NCBI GenBank assembly: GCA_947561715.1
Contig: OX387205.1
Coordinates: forward strand, 8,437,001 to 8,501,000
Direction: 5' to 3'
From: Ascidia mentula
Lineage: Eukaryota > Chordata > Ascidiacea > Phlebobranchia > Ascidiidae
Length of the DNA stretch: 64,000 bases
Shown in pieces: positions 33,022 to 46,200 of the stretch. Below the pieces are notes generated by a model. That model was not told the DNA's origin. It ran no database searches and saw only the letters and a program-made list of their open reading frames with translations. A program made the position numbers and the translations under genes. How positions within the stretch are numbered: position 1 is the first letter of the stretch; each line of letters starts with the position of its first letter.

Positions 33022-34151
33022 TGCAAAAGCATTGACGCTCTTGGTTACCATTGTGGAGCATCTAAAAGGGGTGGATGCATTAGCTATAAGGCTGTATTAG
33101 AGAATGGTGCAAAAGGTATCGCATCGATCAGTGTGGTTGAGGCGATTTAGTGGGTTGCCAGAGATTGGGAACTGTACTTTCCATGTGTCCACAAAGCACT
33201 TTTTCTTTTGATTGAAATATTAAAAGTGAAGCCGTAGTTATGTTTCGTAACTACAAATAGTCCCTGAAAAAGCTGCAAAAATGAGTAAAAGCAAACTTGT
33301 TTTAATAAAGTTCGAAGTTCATCTGCATGTGCTACTTTTAGAATACTCCTGTATTGGTTGCGTTGACTCCTCGTTCTCAATTATAAAAAAATCAGGTCTT
33401 CGACTTATGCATCGCTTCTTTGTATTTCACGTCGCTAATGATTAGCGGCAAGCATACAATATTATACAACAGCACTACAGGAGAAAAAACTGAAGGAAAG
33501 CAGAAGAAAAAGAAAAAAAGGGAGCATACGTCCATGCCCGATGATGTTCTTTGTAAAATAAAACAATTCAGCCCAAGCTGAAATATTCCTTTTACGGATG
33601 ACTGCGCACAAGTGGCCAATAGTTGGTCACACCAAGCTGTTATCAAGACATGAAAGGTTACAGAGCGCAAAGAGCTTTGCAGCGACAATACGTTTGTACA
33701 CAAGGGTGGTCGGCTGCATGCGTCTTTTGGAGACCGTACAAGGCTTTCGAAGCGATATTATACATGCAACAGTGATGCACAATCAGCAGAGTCAAGTTCC
33801 TAAAACAAAGCTGTTTTCAGCACATTAAGTTACGACATTTAGCACCATGGGCTCAACAACCTTAGCAAAACGACAAAATTATTGAGGTAAAAGTCACTGC
33901 AAAGCGAAGGGCGCAGTGCAGGCGTAAAGCGCTTCAAAATAATGCAGTGGCCTTAAAGCAAAGAGTTGGAACTGAACTATACGCGTTTTACAATTCAGTT
34001 CTATTTCACGTGGGTTTTCGAACTGTGCTGCGCAAGCTTCAAATTAAATTTAAGCGATAATTACCACGTATCACCAGGCGAGCACACTAATTTCAAACAC
34101 AGAAAATTAAAAAAGCAGCCACTGAAAAAAAGGCAAAATAACTAAAAAAAC
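33022..34151. other. Convergent 3' intergenic region between NOL8 and NAV
   Basis: It should hold the 3' UTRs of NOL8 (+) and NAV (-). No coding exon was recognised. A purine-rich stretch (33480-33520) and short ORFs are present without further support. Confidence 0.35.
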
Positions 34152-37100
34152 TCAGCGACTAAATCGCGCGGTTTTTGTGGGTGAGGTCATTGGACTTGTT
34201 TGTCTGTGCCACACGTCATAGTCCTCCACTGTGCCACCGTTGGTGACGTCATCAGCGGAGTGACGTTGCTGTTTCACAGGCCCGTTATCGTTGTAATTGC
34301 TCAAACTCGAAGCTCGAATTGGTATCATCGGTCTACCGCTGTTTATTTGACTCTTAGTCGCCAGATCTGGACGGGGAGGAACCGGAGGTGCCATGACGTC
34401 ATCTTCAGTGATGCGCTTCAGGCGAAGAGTGTGATCGCAGCCCATGTCGCTTGCATTCCAAGGAAAACTGGAAAAACAATATTATTGTGTCAAAAGTGAT
34501 TACTTTTTCAGGCAAATGTTATGATCATTTGCAAAGACTGGAAAGTTATGGTGGCTGCAGAAATCAACAAAAATATTTGCATGTAACAGACGCGGGAAAA
34601 TGCAGCAAGCTAAACACAGTTAAAGAATTTATTATCATCCATATATGGCGTTGAATGCAGTTAAAACCAGTAATTCTATTCCACGACTATGAAAACATTC
34701 TTTTACCTGTCTATAACCCACTGGGCGGGATCCTTCCATGTCAAATCAGTGTCAAGCTTCTGTGATTGGCGAACTCGCTTAATGGCGGTGATGACGTAGG
34801 GAGCAATCACGTGGTTCCACACTTGCACAAACCACGTACAGGAAGCGTAAAAGTCTGGTGGACATGAAGCGAAAACTCTCGGTCCTGCAAAATGTAAAAA
34901 CCCTCATTATTTTTTGTAGTACAGTGGGTGGTGCATGGACATATCACTATGTTGGAATTCAAATCAATAAATGTTCCCCTACATTGACTATTTTGTTTTT
35001 GTTCGTCTGGAACACACGAATTATAAATCTATTCACTTATTGTTATGTTATTTAACAAATCGGGATTCGAAGTCTAGTTAACCAGGGCAAGAATTCCGAT
35101 CAGGTTTTCTATATTTGGAATATGGGTCGTTCGTGCTGACCGATCAGCCAATTATTTGTGGGGCATTTCACTTACCAACAGTGACATCTTTCGGACACTG
35201 CGTCTCGAGGCATCTGTTCACGTGGTGCCAGCAGAGAGGCAGCCAAGTAATCACGCGTAAAGTATTTTGAAACTCGTCTTCATCGTTCTGTTGTCCCGAT
35301 ATTTCGTGTTCCATGACTGCTCGCCTGCAATTGTTTTATTTACACGTTAACTACTGCATCAACACGTAAGAGATAAACCCAGAAATTTTTACTGGTATTG
35401 TTAGATACATTCGGGTTGTTAAGTTTTGTAAATAACTTTACATTCAGTATACCTTAGGAATCTTCCAAGATAATCTTTTACGTGGGGACTGCTGTTAGTG
35501 CATGAAATCCAATTAAAATCGTGCTTGGATTCTTCTGCCAAATTACCCTGAACTTTTCCTTGAAGAATGGTACCTGAAAGTGACGATATCAAAAAATTAA
35601 TTAAGAAACTTACTTTTTAATGTCTCTGAACCACCGTAGTTCGCACAGTTCATACCGATGACTTTTTGGCTGTGTGGTAACTTGTTAAGTATTTTTTCCG
35701 CCCGATTGCGCCTTATTTATAATACATACGTATGGGCAGAAACTTGTGTCACCATAAGTGAAACATGTTTCTACAGTCACAAAACCTAAACCAGATAGAA
35801 GTTTACCTATGACGTAAGGACAATTCACGTCAGCTGGAAGATCAAACAGAGGGGCAAACATGTCTGTGAGTGACGTAACGAGATGCGTGTTTTCAACTAT
35901 GATGACGTGGGGTAGGTTGATGACGTTTCCTGGACTCGTTCGGCGACAAATATCCGAGATGTTTTTTAAATAGTTTTGAAGCTCCTGTTAAAAAAGAAGT
36001 ATATAAAATTTTCTTTGTTGAAACGAAATTGTGTTTGTTAATAAATAAAAGGAGAGAAGTTTAAGCAGTTCTTTGATCACTTGTAGCATTTCTACATATT
36101 TTTACCTGTTCTCCTTTTTGCTTCACATCGTATACGAATATCAACGTCGATGGATCATTTTGCTTTCGCAGTCTGGTCACCAGATGATGCGCCAAACTGT
36201 CATAAACAAACAGCATAATGTTTACATACACCTTTTTTGTAAATACGTACAAAACAAGTGCAATATCAGAATCTTAAAAAATCTCATTATTATAAAACAA
36301 GATGAACATAGAACGTTTTCTCAACAGAACAAATCGCACTTACCTGTGTGCTAATGATGTTTTTCCTGTGCCCGACGGCCCATGCAACATTATCCTCTTG
36401 TCGTGCATCACATTATTCACGTATCTCAGTAACATGTCCTTTGGAATCAGGGTGCTGAATGCGAGTAGGTCCACCGAACCACATGTGGCATCTGAAATGC
36501 AAATTTTTAATGGTCAGAGAAAGCCATACAAAAATATCTCGATTTCAAAGTAATTGTTTAATTCACATTGAAATGGTTTAAGTTGAAACCGAAACATCTT
36601 AATATGATTTTTTTAGGATCATTTAGTGCTTTAAAATTTAGTGGATGCGCGTGTAGTGTTATATGTTCCCAAACTAAAGTTCTATTTTGCGGTGGCTACC
36701 TTTCAATGATATCTCAACAGTGTTAACGTCTCCGATGATAAAAGCACATGGAAGAAGTTCTGGTGGCGAGGATCCGGGAATACGAACTTGTTCGCCAACT
36801 TTGTAGAAAGCTATGCTAGAGGTCGACAAACCAAGCCTGCTGTCACCGTCCACACACCTGCAGTATTCCTGCAAACAACGACAGTGCTTTAATTAAAAAC
36901 AAGCGACAAAACAATTTCGTCAAAGATTATGAATATACGTTTTTTTTGTCAAAACAATTTACGTTTTCGGTTTTATCAAATACAAAATGCAAAGCCAAAA
37001 TCAAATGCAAAGCTGCAAAGGTTTGCTCAAAATATTTTGCATTAAAGAAACGAAAAAATTAACAATCAGCATTATCTCCTAAATGTTATTGGGAATAAGT

Positions 37101-40100
37101 TAACATCAAACCCAATCCAGACAAGATTTACTCACGAGAAATATTTCGCTTGTTCTTCTGTCGAGATCATCCCAACTCGCCTTTCTCGGAATACGTACAG
37201 ACCCGATCAACAGCTCGTTTCTTGACTGCGTGGAAGCGACTTTCGGAGTTCCAGCAGTTCGAACCACAAACCTTATCTGGGATCCCTCTTCCTCGCTCCC
37301 GGGCGACACCAAACGGTGAAGTTTACAACAATCTGTGTCGACAAAAAAATCCCTTAAATTCATATTTTTTACAGTTAAACTACAATCAGTAATTTGTAAA
37401 ACGCACCTAATCTTGGTAGGTTAGGACTTAAAGACAATTCGTCAGGTGGTGCAGTTGAGGTGAATTTTTCTCTGTAGGGGGCGAGGTCGGTTGCGCGCTG
37501 CCTCCTGAGCGTGGAACGGTTCGATGTCAATGTATTCGCGGTGTAGTCGGGGGTGACCGTGTGTGCCTGAAGTCTCTCGTTTTCCATTCTCAACAATTGC
37601 ATTTCGTGCTGGAAAAAAATTCTACGTTTCTGATTTTGCACACTCCATATTACACAACATTCTCATATTGAACTGGTAAAAAAACACATTCAACTACATT
37701 AATCTTTTTCTTTTTTGCTGAAATTAGGTGAATAAGTCATTTTAGTCGCTTCGTCGTCCTTGGCAAGAGGGCAAAAGTTGCCTCGCAAAGTCATAGGAAT
37801 ACATTAGTAAGTAGCGCACCTGCATTTGAAGAATCTGATCCTGAAGTTGATGCAGTTGATGTTGAGATGTGAGAGCAGCAAGACGAATATCCGTCAACTT
37901 CCTATCTTTCTCCTGAACAACCTGGAGGATCTCATCGTACGAGATTCTTCCATTCTGAGGAGTGAGCCCAAGACTAAAGAGAAAATAAATGATTTGAGTA
38001 AAATGTGGGATGGGAAAAAGATTTAACGTTGAAAATTTTAGGAAAACTTTTCATCAACACAAGAACTTTTGTAAACGCTTTCAAAGAAATGACAAACATA
38101 AGAAGTATAAAATACCATTGTCGTCAATAAAAGCGATTTTACACTAAAAACTGTATTTTGGTTATCAATGTCTGTTTGTTGCTAGCAGTACGTTACCAGT
38201 GAGAAGCTAGTTAATAGTTGCTATGACCACTAACGGTTATAATTGCAACCCACTAAAAGGCATTATGTGGTTAACAAATTGGTTTAGTTTAGTTTCGCCC
38301 AGCGGTGCACGATTTTATGCTTCTCTGGTCATTATAATAGAATTAGTGGAGAGATTAGTCACTACCCGAGGATTAATCCCATATGTTGCCTTAATACAAT
38401 AGTAATTGCTAACATATCAGTTAAAAATAATCCAGCAGGTTTTAGCAAGCATATTAAAGTAATGCCTTTACGTAATGAAAGTACAATTAGCTATTGTGAA
38501 AATCAGATGTTCCAACGTCCAGCATCAAAGTTATCATGGTAAATTATAAAATATTTTAAACGCTATGGTAATCTTTCCTGCCCAAGTCGTTTGTTTGACA
38601 TTGTTCAGGATATACATGTTTCGCCTGTATTTACAGGCATCATCGGTATCGCTTAATCAAATAGAATCTTGCTTTGTCTATTAGACAACTTTACATCACA
38701 TTCTGGACAAATTCAACAATGCAGTTGACCTTAATGTGAAAAGTCAATGACCCATGGTGACCCCCACCTACCTCGGGTTGTGTAGGATTCTTCTGGCGGT
38801 AGTGGGTGATATCGGACACCCAGAATCGTCACCGTCTACGAATTCCTGACCTCCACTTGACTGAGACGACTTTGTGCCACGGGAGAAAGCGGACTTGAGC
38901 GGGAGCTGTTGGGTAAATACATGCTAGTCAGTATAATGTATTGTATTTTGTTGGCTATAATAGGTTCAAAGTTTTCATTGCCGACAGTTTGGTGAATTTG
39001 GAATAAAGGTGATGGTATATAAAAACTGTATTTTATACTAAAAGCAGTCATGCAAGGTTTCTAACACCAAGTACGGCACATAGTGTTTATACCAATACCA
39101 ATGTACAAAAATTGATATGTACGTTTATCCTGATGACTTTTCCATCACAACAATGCAAAAAAAAATTTTTTTAAATCTTGGAGTCAGATTCCGAAACTTC
39201 AACAAGTCGTTTATATCAACCGATCGCAAAAAAGCCCACAGGTCGTTAGTTAAATAAAACACTATGGGGCAAACGGAGCCAGAGGCGTCGCGCCATGTCG
39301 GAGAAAATGAATCTGGCTCCACTTAAGAATGGCCGCCTCTCGCTGTCTGAAGCCGCGATCGAGACGACAGATGATCAATGCTAATCTAACGACGTCTACT
39401 GCCATTTGCTTTCTTGCTTTTTTGTACCCTAATCGTGCACATTGTGACACTATGACATTTTATTGCAGAACAAAAATATCCATTTTTTCAAAGGTAATTT
39501 TGAATTAAACCTTAACACGTAAAAACAGAAACTAGAAAATGCATTCGTATAACAAATATACCAAGACCCTATGAAATCAGTCCCAAGGAACGATACATGA
39601 CTGAAGCTTGTGAGCACAAAAAAAAAGCTTTTAGACAGATCTGTCCATTACATAAATACCACTCGAATTTACTTGATTAATTAATGGATTACAAATGATT
39701 GACATACCCATCTTTTCTTTTTGGCTTCTTTCCGTTCATTATCGCCACTGCTTCCAGAACTGGACGATGACACGCTCGAGTGACTCGCGTGGGAACTCAT
39801 GCTGGATAGACTTCCGGATGATACTCTTTTGCTGGCGTTTGGCGACAAAGGATCTACAAAAGAAAACCAAAATGTAAAAATTTGGCAAAGGGTTTGAAAT
39901 AAACTATTAAAAAAATTTTATATCTCAGCCCCGCACTTTTTACAGTTGTACAGAACCCGTTAAAAATTCCAATACCGTTTACGTACTTTAAACAACATGT
40001 GAAAACACAGCACTCAAACATGCAAGAATCGTAACAAAAAAATCACCAGAGTTTCTTGAACTCGATCCCCAATGGCTTCCATCCGACGACGAAAATGAAC

Positions 40101-40278
40101 TGTCGCTGTGAACGTGCATGGAATTGCCATGCTTTGCATCCGGAAAGAAGGTATTTCCACCATTAGGCGTCCCACAATATGGACCCAGGTTTCCACTCCG
40201 CTCCGCCTTGGCCCGGAAGTCCTCAATGGTCTTTCTTAATTTGTCCAATTCTTTTTCTTCACCGCAACCACGCTCCAT
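34152..40278 (-). CDS. NAV: Neuron navigator (NAV/unc-53 family), C-terminal isoform with AAA domain
   Basis: Minus strand, 14 exons in reading order: 40278-40047, 39853-39708, 38905-38772, 37973-37820, 37608-37407, 37332-37136, 36868-36700, 36491-36344, 36196-36106, 35984-35807, 35573-35453, 35324-35176, 34884-34707 and 34467-34152. Phases all agree, giving 804 residues. The order is: LDKLRKTIEDFR helix (10-30), Ser-rich linker, KKKRWLPLKSAFSRGTK motif, coiled coil (about 185-245, DEILQVVQEKDRKLTDIRLA then MQLLRMENERLQ), linker domain, and a AAA domain with Walker A GPSGTGKTS (K455). The Walker B-like strand reads VIIVENTH (522-523 E-N), where vertebrate NAVs keep acidic residues. NAVs bind microtubule plus ends and guide neurite growth. 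The tail has APPVPPRPDL, a likely SH3 ligand, and is longer than in vertebrates. An in-frame TGA precedes ATG 40278, so this looks like a short isoform; longer forms could splice in from further right. Confidence 0.9.
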
Positions 40279-43200
40279 AATGCCTGGACACGGGATAGAT
40301 GGCACTCAAGGCTAACGATTTCAGCTTAGGCTCGCCTATTGGGCAATCGATCGTCTGTTTCTGTCTGCAAAAGAATAGACGGTGCTTTAGTTTCTATTGT
40401 TTAAGTTTTTGAGCCTTCCAAGTAATTCGATTTAAGGGGTCGCCTTAATTCCATTGTGATCCGGACAGTTGGCTGGTTGTTTTTGTAACCAGCGTAACCA
40501 TTGCATAGAAATTTGACACTTTCTTTTAGTCTTAACAAAAGTCGACCGGGTAAGGTTGGTCGATCACATTGGAGTTCAATATAACCACCTCGGTTTAAAT
40601 AGTGTCGTTAGGCAAAAAGTTGTATGTGCAATTCTAGATAAAACTATTTTTATATTCTTTTCTTCGAAGTTCTCTGTTGTAGATTTATTACGTTTCGCGG
40701 TACAACTGCATATATTATCAAGCAACATTACAAATCTTTCCAGACAGTAATTTCTAACAATACCTTTTAAATACCAAACCACAAAATAAAACAACACTTT
40801 ATAGAGTATTACTTTCAATCGTAAATCTTCATCATCACAGACTCCTATAAAGAACAGGAGACAGTGAACAAAGCAAGACTGAATGGGTGAATCTATCTGT
40901 CAACAGACGATACGATATCTCCGACAGCAATGCAAACGCCTGTGAATGTCTGTCTGATTCTTTCCTCTCTGCGTTGGTCTCCGCAAATTACTCATAACCC
41001 TGGGTTACGCTCATACTTTTCACGTTAAAACTACTGCACCATATAATGCGTTGATGCAATGATGTATCTTTTTTGGCGAAGTAGGACTAGATGTGCATGT
41101 TTTTTTTTATTTTTTAATAAATGCTGCAAAGGCCTGTGATTATGGTTCTATACGTTGTACGGAAAAGCATGCATGTTAACTGTTTAGTTTTAAACAAAAA
41201 ACCTGTTTAAACGGCCTGTCGAGGTTACATTTCCATCGTCATGCCATTAGAAACCTTACCAACAATTACCAATCTGTGCAATGCACAGAATCAGATTTAA
41301 AAACACACTCTTGCTCGTTAAAGCTGCATCACATCCCATAGCTCTGTGCTATATGTACAAATACTATTGCTGCTTTGAGTTGGACATAACAGCCTTTTCG
41401 CCACTCCACCAAGTCGCAATCTGAGCTAATGTCCGGCCTATTTCCCTCATACCGATCTCTAATCCGTTGCCACGATTCTTAGATTGTCCCGAACTATCGT
41501 GCGAACTCGTAACCGGCGCAATAAAGGGTGGTTCAGCTAATCCACTCTCAAACGATTACGCGATTATATCTCAGCGTTATGTGTTTTCTAGTGAAAGCGT
41601 TTGATGCCCTATAATGCTGATCAGAAGCTGTGTGACGAATTGACGTCCGTTTTACAAGAGGAAACTATTAAAAAATTTTACTGTAACTTAACATCCAGGG
41701 TTTGAACCACTATCTTCCTGCACTTTTTTCTTCATGAACAACTTTGGCGTGTAAATGATGCTAAATGACCATAGCATGACACGTTACCTGTTGTTTTCAG
41801 GCTTTGCACGCAAGGAAACAACAACCAAAACACATAACGTACTAAATATCTATAATCAACCCTGCTGCAGCACGCGAACTTGTTACACAACAAGCAATGC
41901 TTACAGACAACTCTAAAAACAACCACTGTTTTGGCAGCAGGCGCGACCAGGAAACTGGGGGTTTGTGGCCGACGACAAGTTAACGAGAAAGTTGATTAGA
42001 TTAAAGAACTTCCATGAAGTACGGACCGCCAACGGTAAAGGCTTGTGCCCTGATCGCGCCTAACTCCCCAAGAGGTCAATTAAATTCATTGCAACTTCGG
42101 TTAAGTGCTTGGCGCCTTGCCAAGGTCAAGCAGCGTCATCCCACTTCGCTCTGCGGCATATCGAGCCTTGTTTTCCCGCAGAGGCCATTTGTACGTTTGC
42201 TTCGACCGCACGTCTATTTGCCGGCGCCAACAGTGGCAGAAAATTACTTTCACCTTACAACTTGCGGTGACGCAGGTAGCTAATTGTTGTTGTTGAATGC
42301 CACACATTAGCTTATAGCGCCCAAGAGAAATGTTGAACTCCCGCCTTTCGAACCTTTGGTTCTTGATTTGTAACCTAAATTTACAATTACTTTCTTCTTG
42401 GGTAACAAATTTTCCTTTGCTACAGACGTAGATACATCTGTTTGATGGTACCAACGCCCAGTTTGAAATATCTACCAGGCAAGCTTATAACACTGCAAAA
42501 CCGAAAACCTCGCGTGTCCACTCCTTGCAATTTACCTAAACTAGGTGTTTGTTCTCGAACCTCGCGCGACAAAAACAGCTAGATACGATGACGCGCGTGG
42601 CGGGAAAATCGTTTGCACTCGAATGGTTCGATTGTGCTATCACAATGGCTCATTACGTAGTTAGCAGCACCGGTGTTGATAGGTTTTTTGTTGACAAAAC
42701 GTAGCTGGAGGATTAGCACTGGTCGATTTAGGGACGACTATTGTGACAGATTTGCATCTAATTGCAAATCACAATACAGCCTTGCCAAATTTAGACGCAT
42801 GTCACCCACATCGAATTCAAGGAATGTTTCCCGACTGCAAAGGTATGTGTGTTACATTGCAGTACTAAAGCATAACTTGCAATAGGTAAATCAGCTGTTT
42901 TGCTTGCAGTGCATTTGTCTGGTTTTGCGATTGTGACGCACAATGACTTGCGTTTGGAAAATAATTCAAGCAATCCGAATTGACCAAAAGAATCGACAAC
43001 TGAAGACAGTTCTGGAACTAAATCATTTCCAGCAACAATCACAATTCGCAACACCTCTTGCCGACCTTTGACCGCACCAACAAAACCGTTAGCCCAGATG
43101 AATGTACAAAGAATCGTTGCAAATTTAATGTGGACTCTGCGCTGCCACATGTAGGGGCCATCAGAACCACGGGTCGATTCTCTGCAATCGATCGCATAAA

Positions 43201-46200
43201 GTGTGACGCACAGATGGTACGACTTGGAAAGTTGGTGAGTGCTCCAAGATTTACAAGCGATTTGCGATCGCTACTTTACTCGCATCGGTCAAACTCGCTG
43301 CCTGTAGGTTAGAGAAAAAGCATGCAACTGGAGGTTATTGTAGGCTGCTACGGTTAATTTCGATAACAGCTCGCATTGTTTGTAAACTTTCACGTTCAAA
43401 CGGCGATAAACTTTCTGTCAACTGATATTCATAGTTATGACGTAACAATTATAGTTACCTAGAAAAACACATAGGCAATTTCGTCCTAAATTCTTTTCAA
43501 GGTGTTTTTTTCTGGTAAAATGCAACTCATATGCGCTAACTTCTGTGCATAGCTATTACAGAAGGTCAGTTCACTTTATTTAAACTTTAAATTTCTCACA
43601 AAAGGTTTCGTGATAAATATTAAGAGATAAAATTAATACACCTAGTTGTGAACTATATCCCCAAAAAACTCTTATCAACAGCAACGACACAGTTAACAGA
43701 AATAAAGAGCACTCAGCAACGCCAACATTTCTCTACCTCCTCACTTACTCTAATGCGGAAAGCTGCAACAAAACATGGAACAACAGAATTCCTGAAAGTT
43801 TGGGATTTTCCGACCACGCAAAACAACGAAAATCAATAAAATTCGAGAGATTCTCCTATAATTACTGAGCCTTCGATTCCCTCATTGAAATCTCGGGACA
43901 TCGGGATGAGAGCCCTTCAAGGCAACTCAGAGGCTTCACGAGAATGAAGTCAAACTCGTAATTGACGTCAAAGGGTCAAGGGTCGTCGGTTGGGTCATGT
44001 GAGGCTAAAGGCTGCTCTCTTTCTGGCACAGGTGATAGGTAGCAAATGTGAGTTTAAGTGGAAATGCGGTCGCCCGAAGAATTCATGCACCTGTCGTGCG
44101 CGCAGTAGTTCTTGGGCACATTCAGATCTTTACTTGTGATCGCGATTTACCAAAGCTTCGAGTACACGTGTACTTTTATATCAAACTAAACCTCGCTTTA
44201 TGTCGTATCAAACTTAAGGTTCGCATATAATTTGATAATTTTATTTTTCCTGTCGTAATAGCAGTCTAGTTATACGCCGTAAACATGGTGCAGTGAACTG
44301 AACAGCTTTGAACCGCATGGCGGTTATCGAGAAGCTGCATATATTCGGAAAGTACATATAAAACCTTGAAAACATGAAGCAAAACATCTGCACTTATACA
44401 TTCTCACAAAGGCAGGTTACAATACCACGTCTGCTGCCTTAGTCGGGCATTTACAAGCTTTAAATAATTTCCAGTGTTATAACCTTCTTCATGATCTCTT
44501 ACTGTGGGTATTTCCCACCGTGTATGATAGATAGCATTGCATGATGGCAAAGCAAGCGCGAGTTCCAGCGTTTGCAAAACACAGCAAGCCTCGCCACGGA
44601 CACCACGTTCGTGAGCCGGTGATGTTTTCACTGTTGGGAGTATGAGCACATGGCAGGGCGTGCGCACACAAACAGATGTTATCTCAATAGTCTTCTCTAA
44701 TGAATTTTCGACTATTTTTGTCGTTGTCTCAAATAGGCCTTATCTCCGATCAAACGTCTCTTCGTGGCGATGTTCGCATGACGTTTGGAAAATTTTAGAC
44801 TCTTCGTGAGAAGACCACGAGGCGCCAGAACAACTTATGTGTGGTGTTGTTGCTGGGCACAACATAGATTTCAAAGAACTGGGCCTCTGTCGCAAATAAT
44901 TTACTATAGTTATGTAAATTGCTCTGATACACAAGGACGGTCAACTGTTTTTCCGCCACCGAAGTAATTTTTGTCCTTTTGGTTGTTGGAAAACAATATG
45001 ATAAACGTATGCAACAGCCTGTTATATCGAACCTTGCTTACATTGCTGCTAAGTTAAAACAGCGATTGTCAAAAACTGAACAATGAAAACCAACACGTTT
45101 TCGTAATATTCTGATCCCTTATATTTACAAACTGAACGAACAGAAATATTTGCAACCTAGCTGTCAGTGTATCAGTCAAATTAGTTACAGTTAAAGGTCT
45201 TCAGCAAACAGTCAGAACAAATCTCTTCAAGCGGTAACATCTGTCGTCGAGTTAACCAACTGATTGCTTCACCTCGGAGCACGCGAGGTCATGAAAAAGT
45301 ACAGACACTTCATACGAAAGCATCAACTGCAGAAACGGTGCTAGGATTAAAGCGAGGGCATTAGCACCGTCATTTCTCTTGACACGAGTGTCAATTAACA
45401 ATCGCTTTACTTGCTCCAGCTCCCCGGGTGGCCTCGAATCACGGTGACAGGAGATGCTCATTACAGCTAAAGCTAAATGTTGTCACCTATCCTTGGTATT
45501 TAGTCAATTTCTGCCATTTTAAACCGAAAGGTTTTTTTTAAGTCGAACCTTTAAGTGATACATAATGTCACTTTTTTTTCTGGATTAATATGAGCATTTT
45601 TTAACCGACGTTTAAAAACCCTTTTCCGTAACTGTAATAAATTTAAGCCAAAAATACAGAAAACGCAAAGAAAAACTAATAAAACTACACATGTTTACTC
45701 ACTTTAGCAATTATGGAGTAGCAGATCATATACAGTCAAGATGAGGTCACGGGCAGTTCGCTGTCCTCGATTTTGGCAAGTTTGATTCTTGGTCGTGTCG
45801 GCGCCACCTCTTAGTTGTCTTCTTTTCACGAACCACGGCGTCCTTTCATCTTCAAATTTAATCCTCAGCGACACAGTTTACAGGCAGTTGCATGCGACAA
45901 CATTTAGCTACAAGAACATCTAACACTCAACACCACGCTGCAAAGTAAAGTAACAAGTTTGCGTTAAACGCACAAACCAATATTTTTTTCTCGGGATTGT
46001 AAGGTGTGTTTTGTTTCTTTGAAATGAAATAATCACACTAGTATTTATAAAAATAAAACACTTATTTTATCTTTAAAAAGAAGATTTCAGTCTTTTCACG
46101 TAAAGTAACAAAACTTATTCTATAACTTAAAAAAAAAAAAAAAACATCACACAATACAACTTGTACTGTAGACATCAATCGACGGCTGCACTGACCCCAC

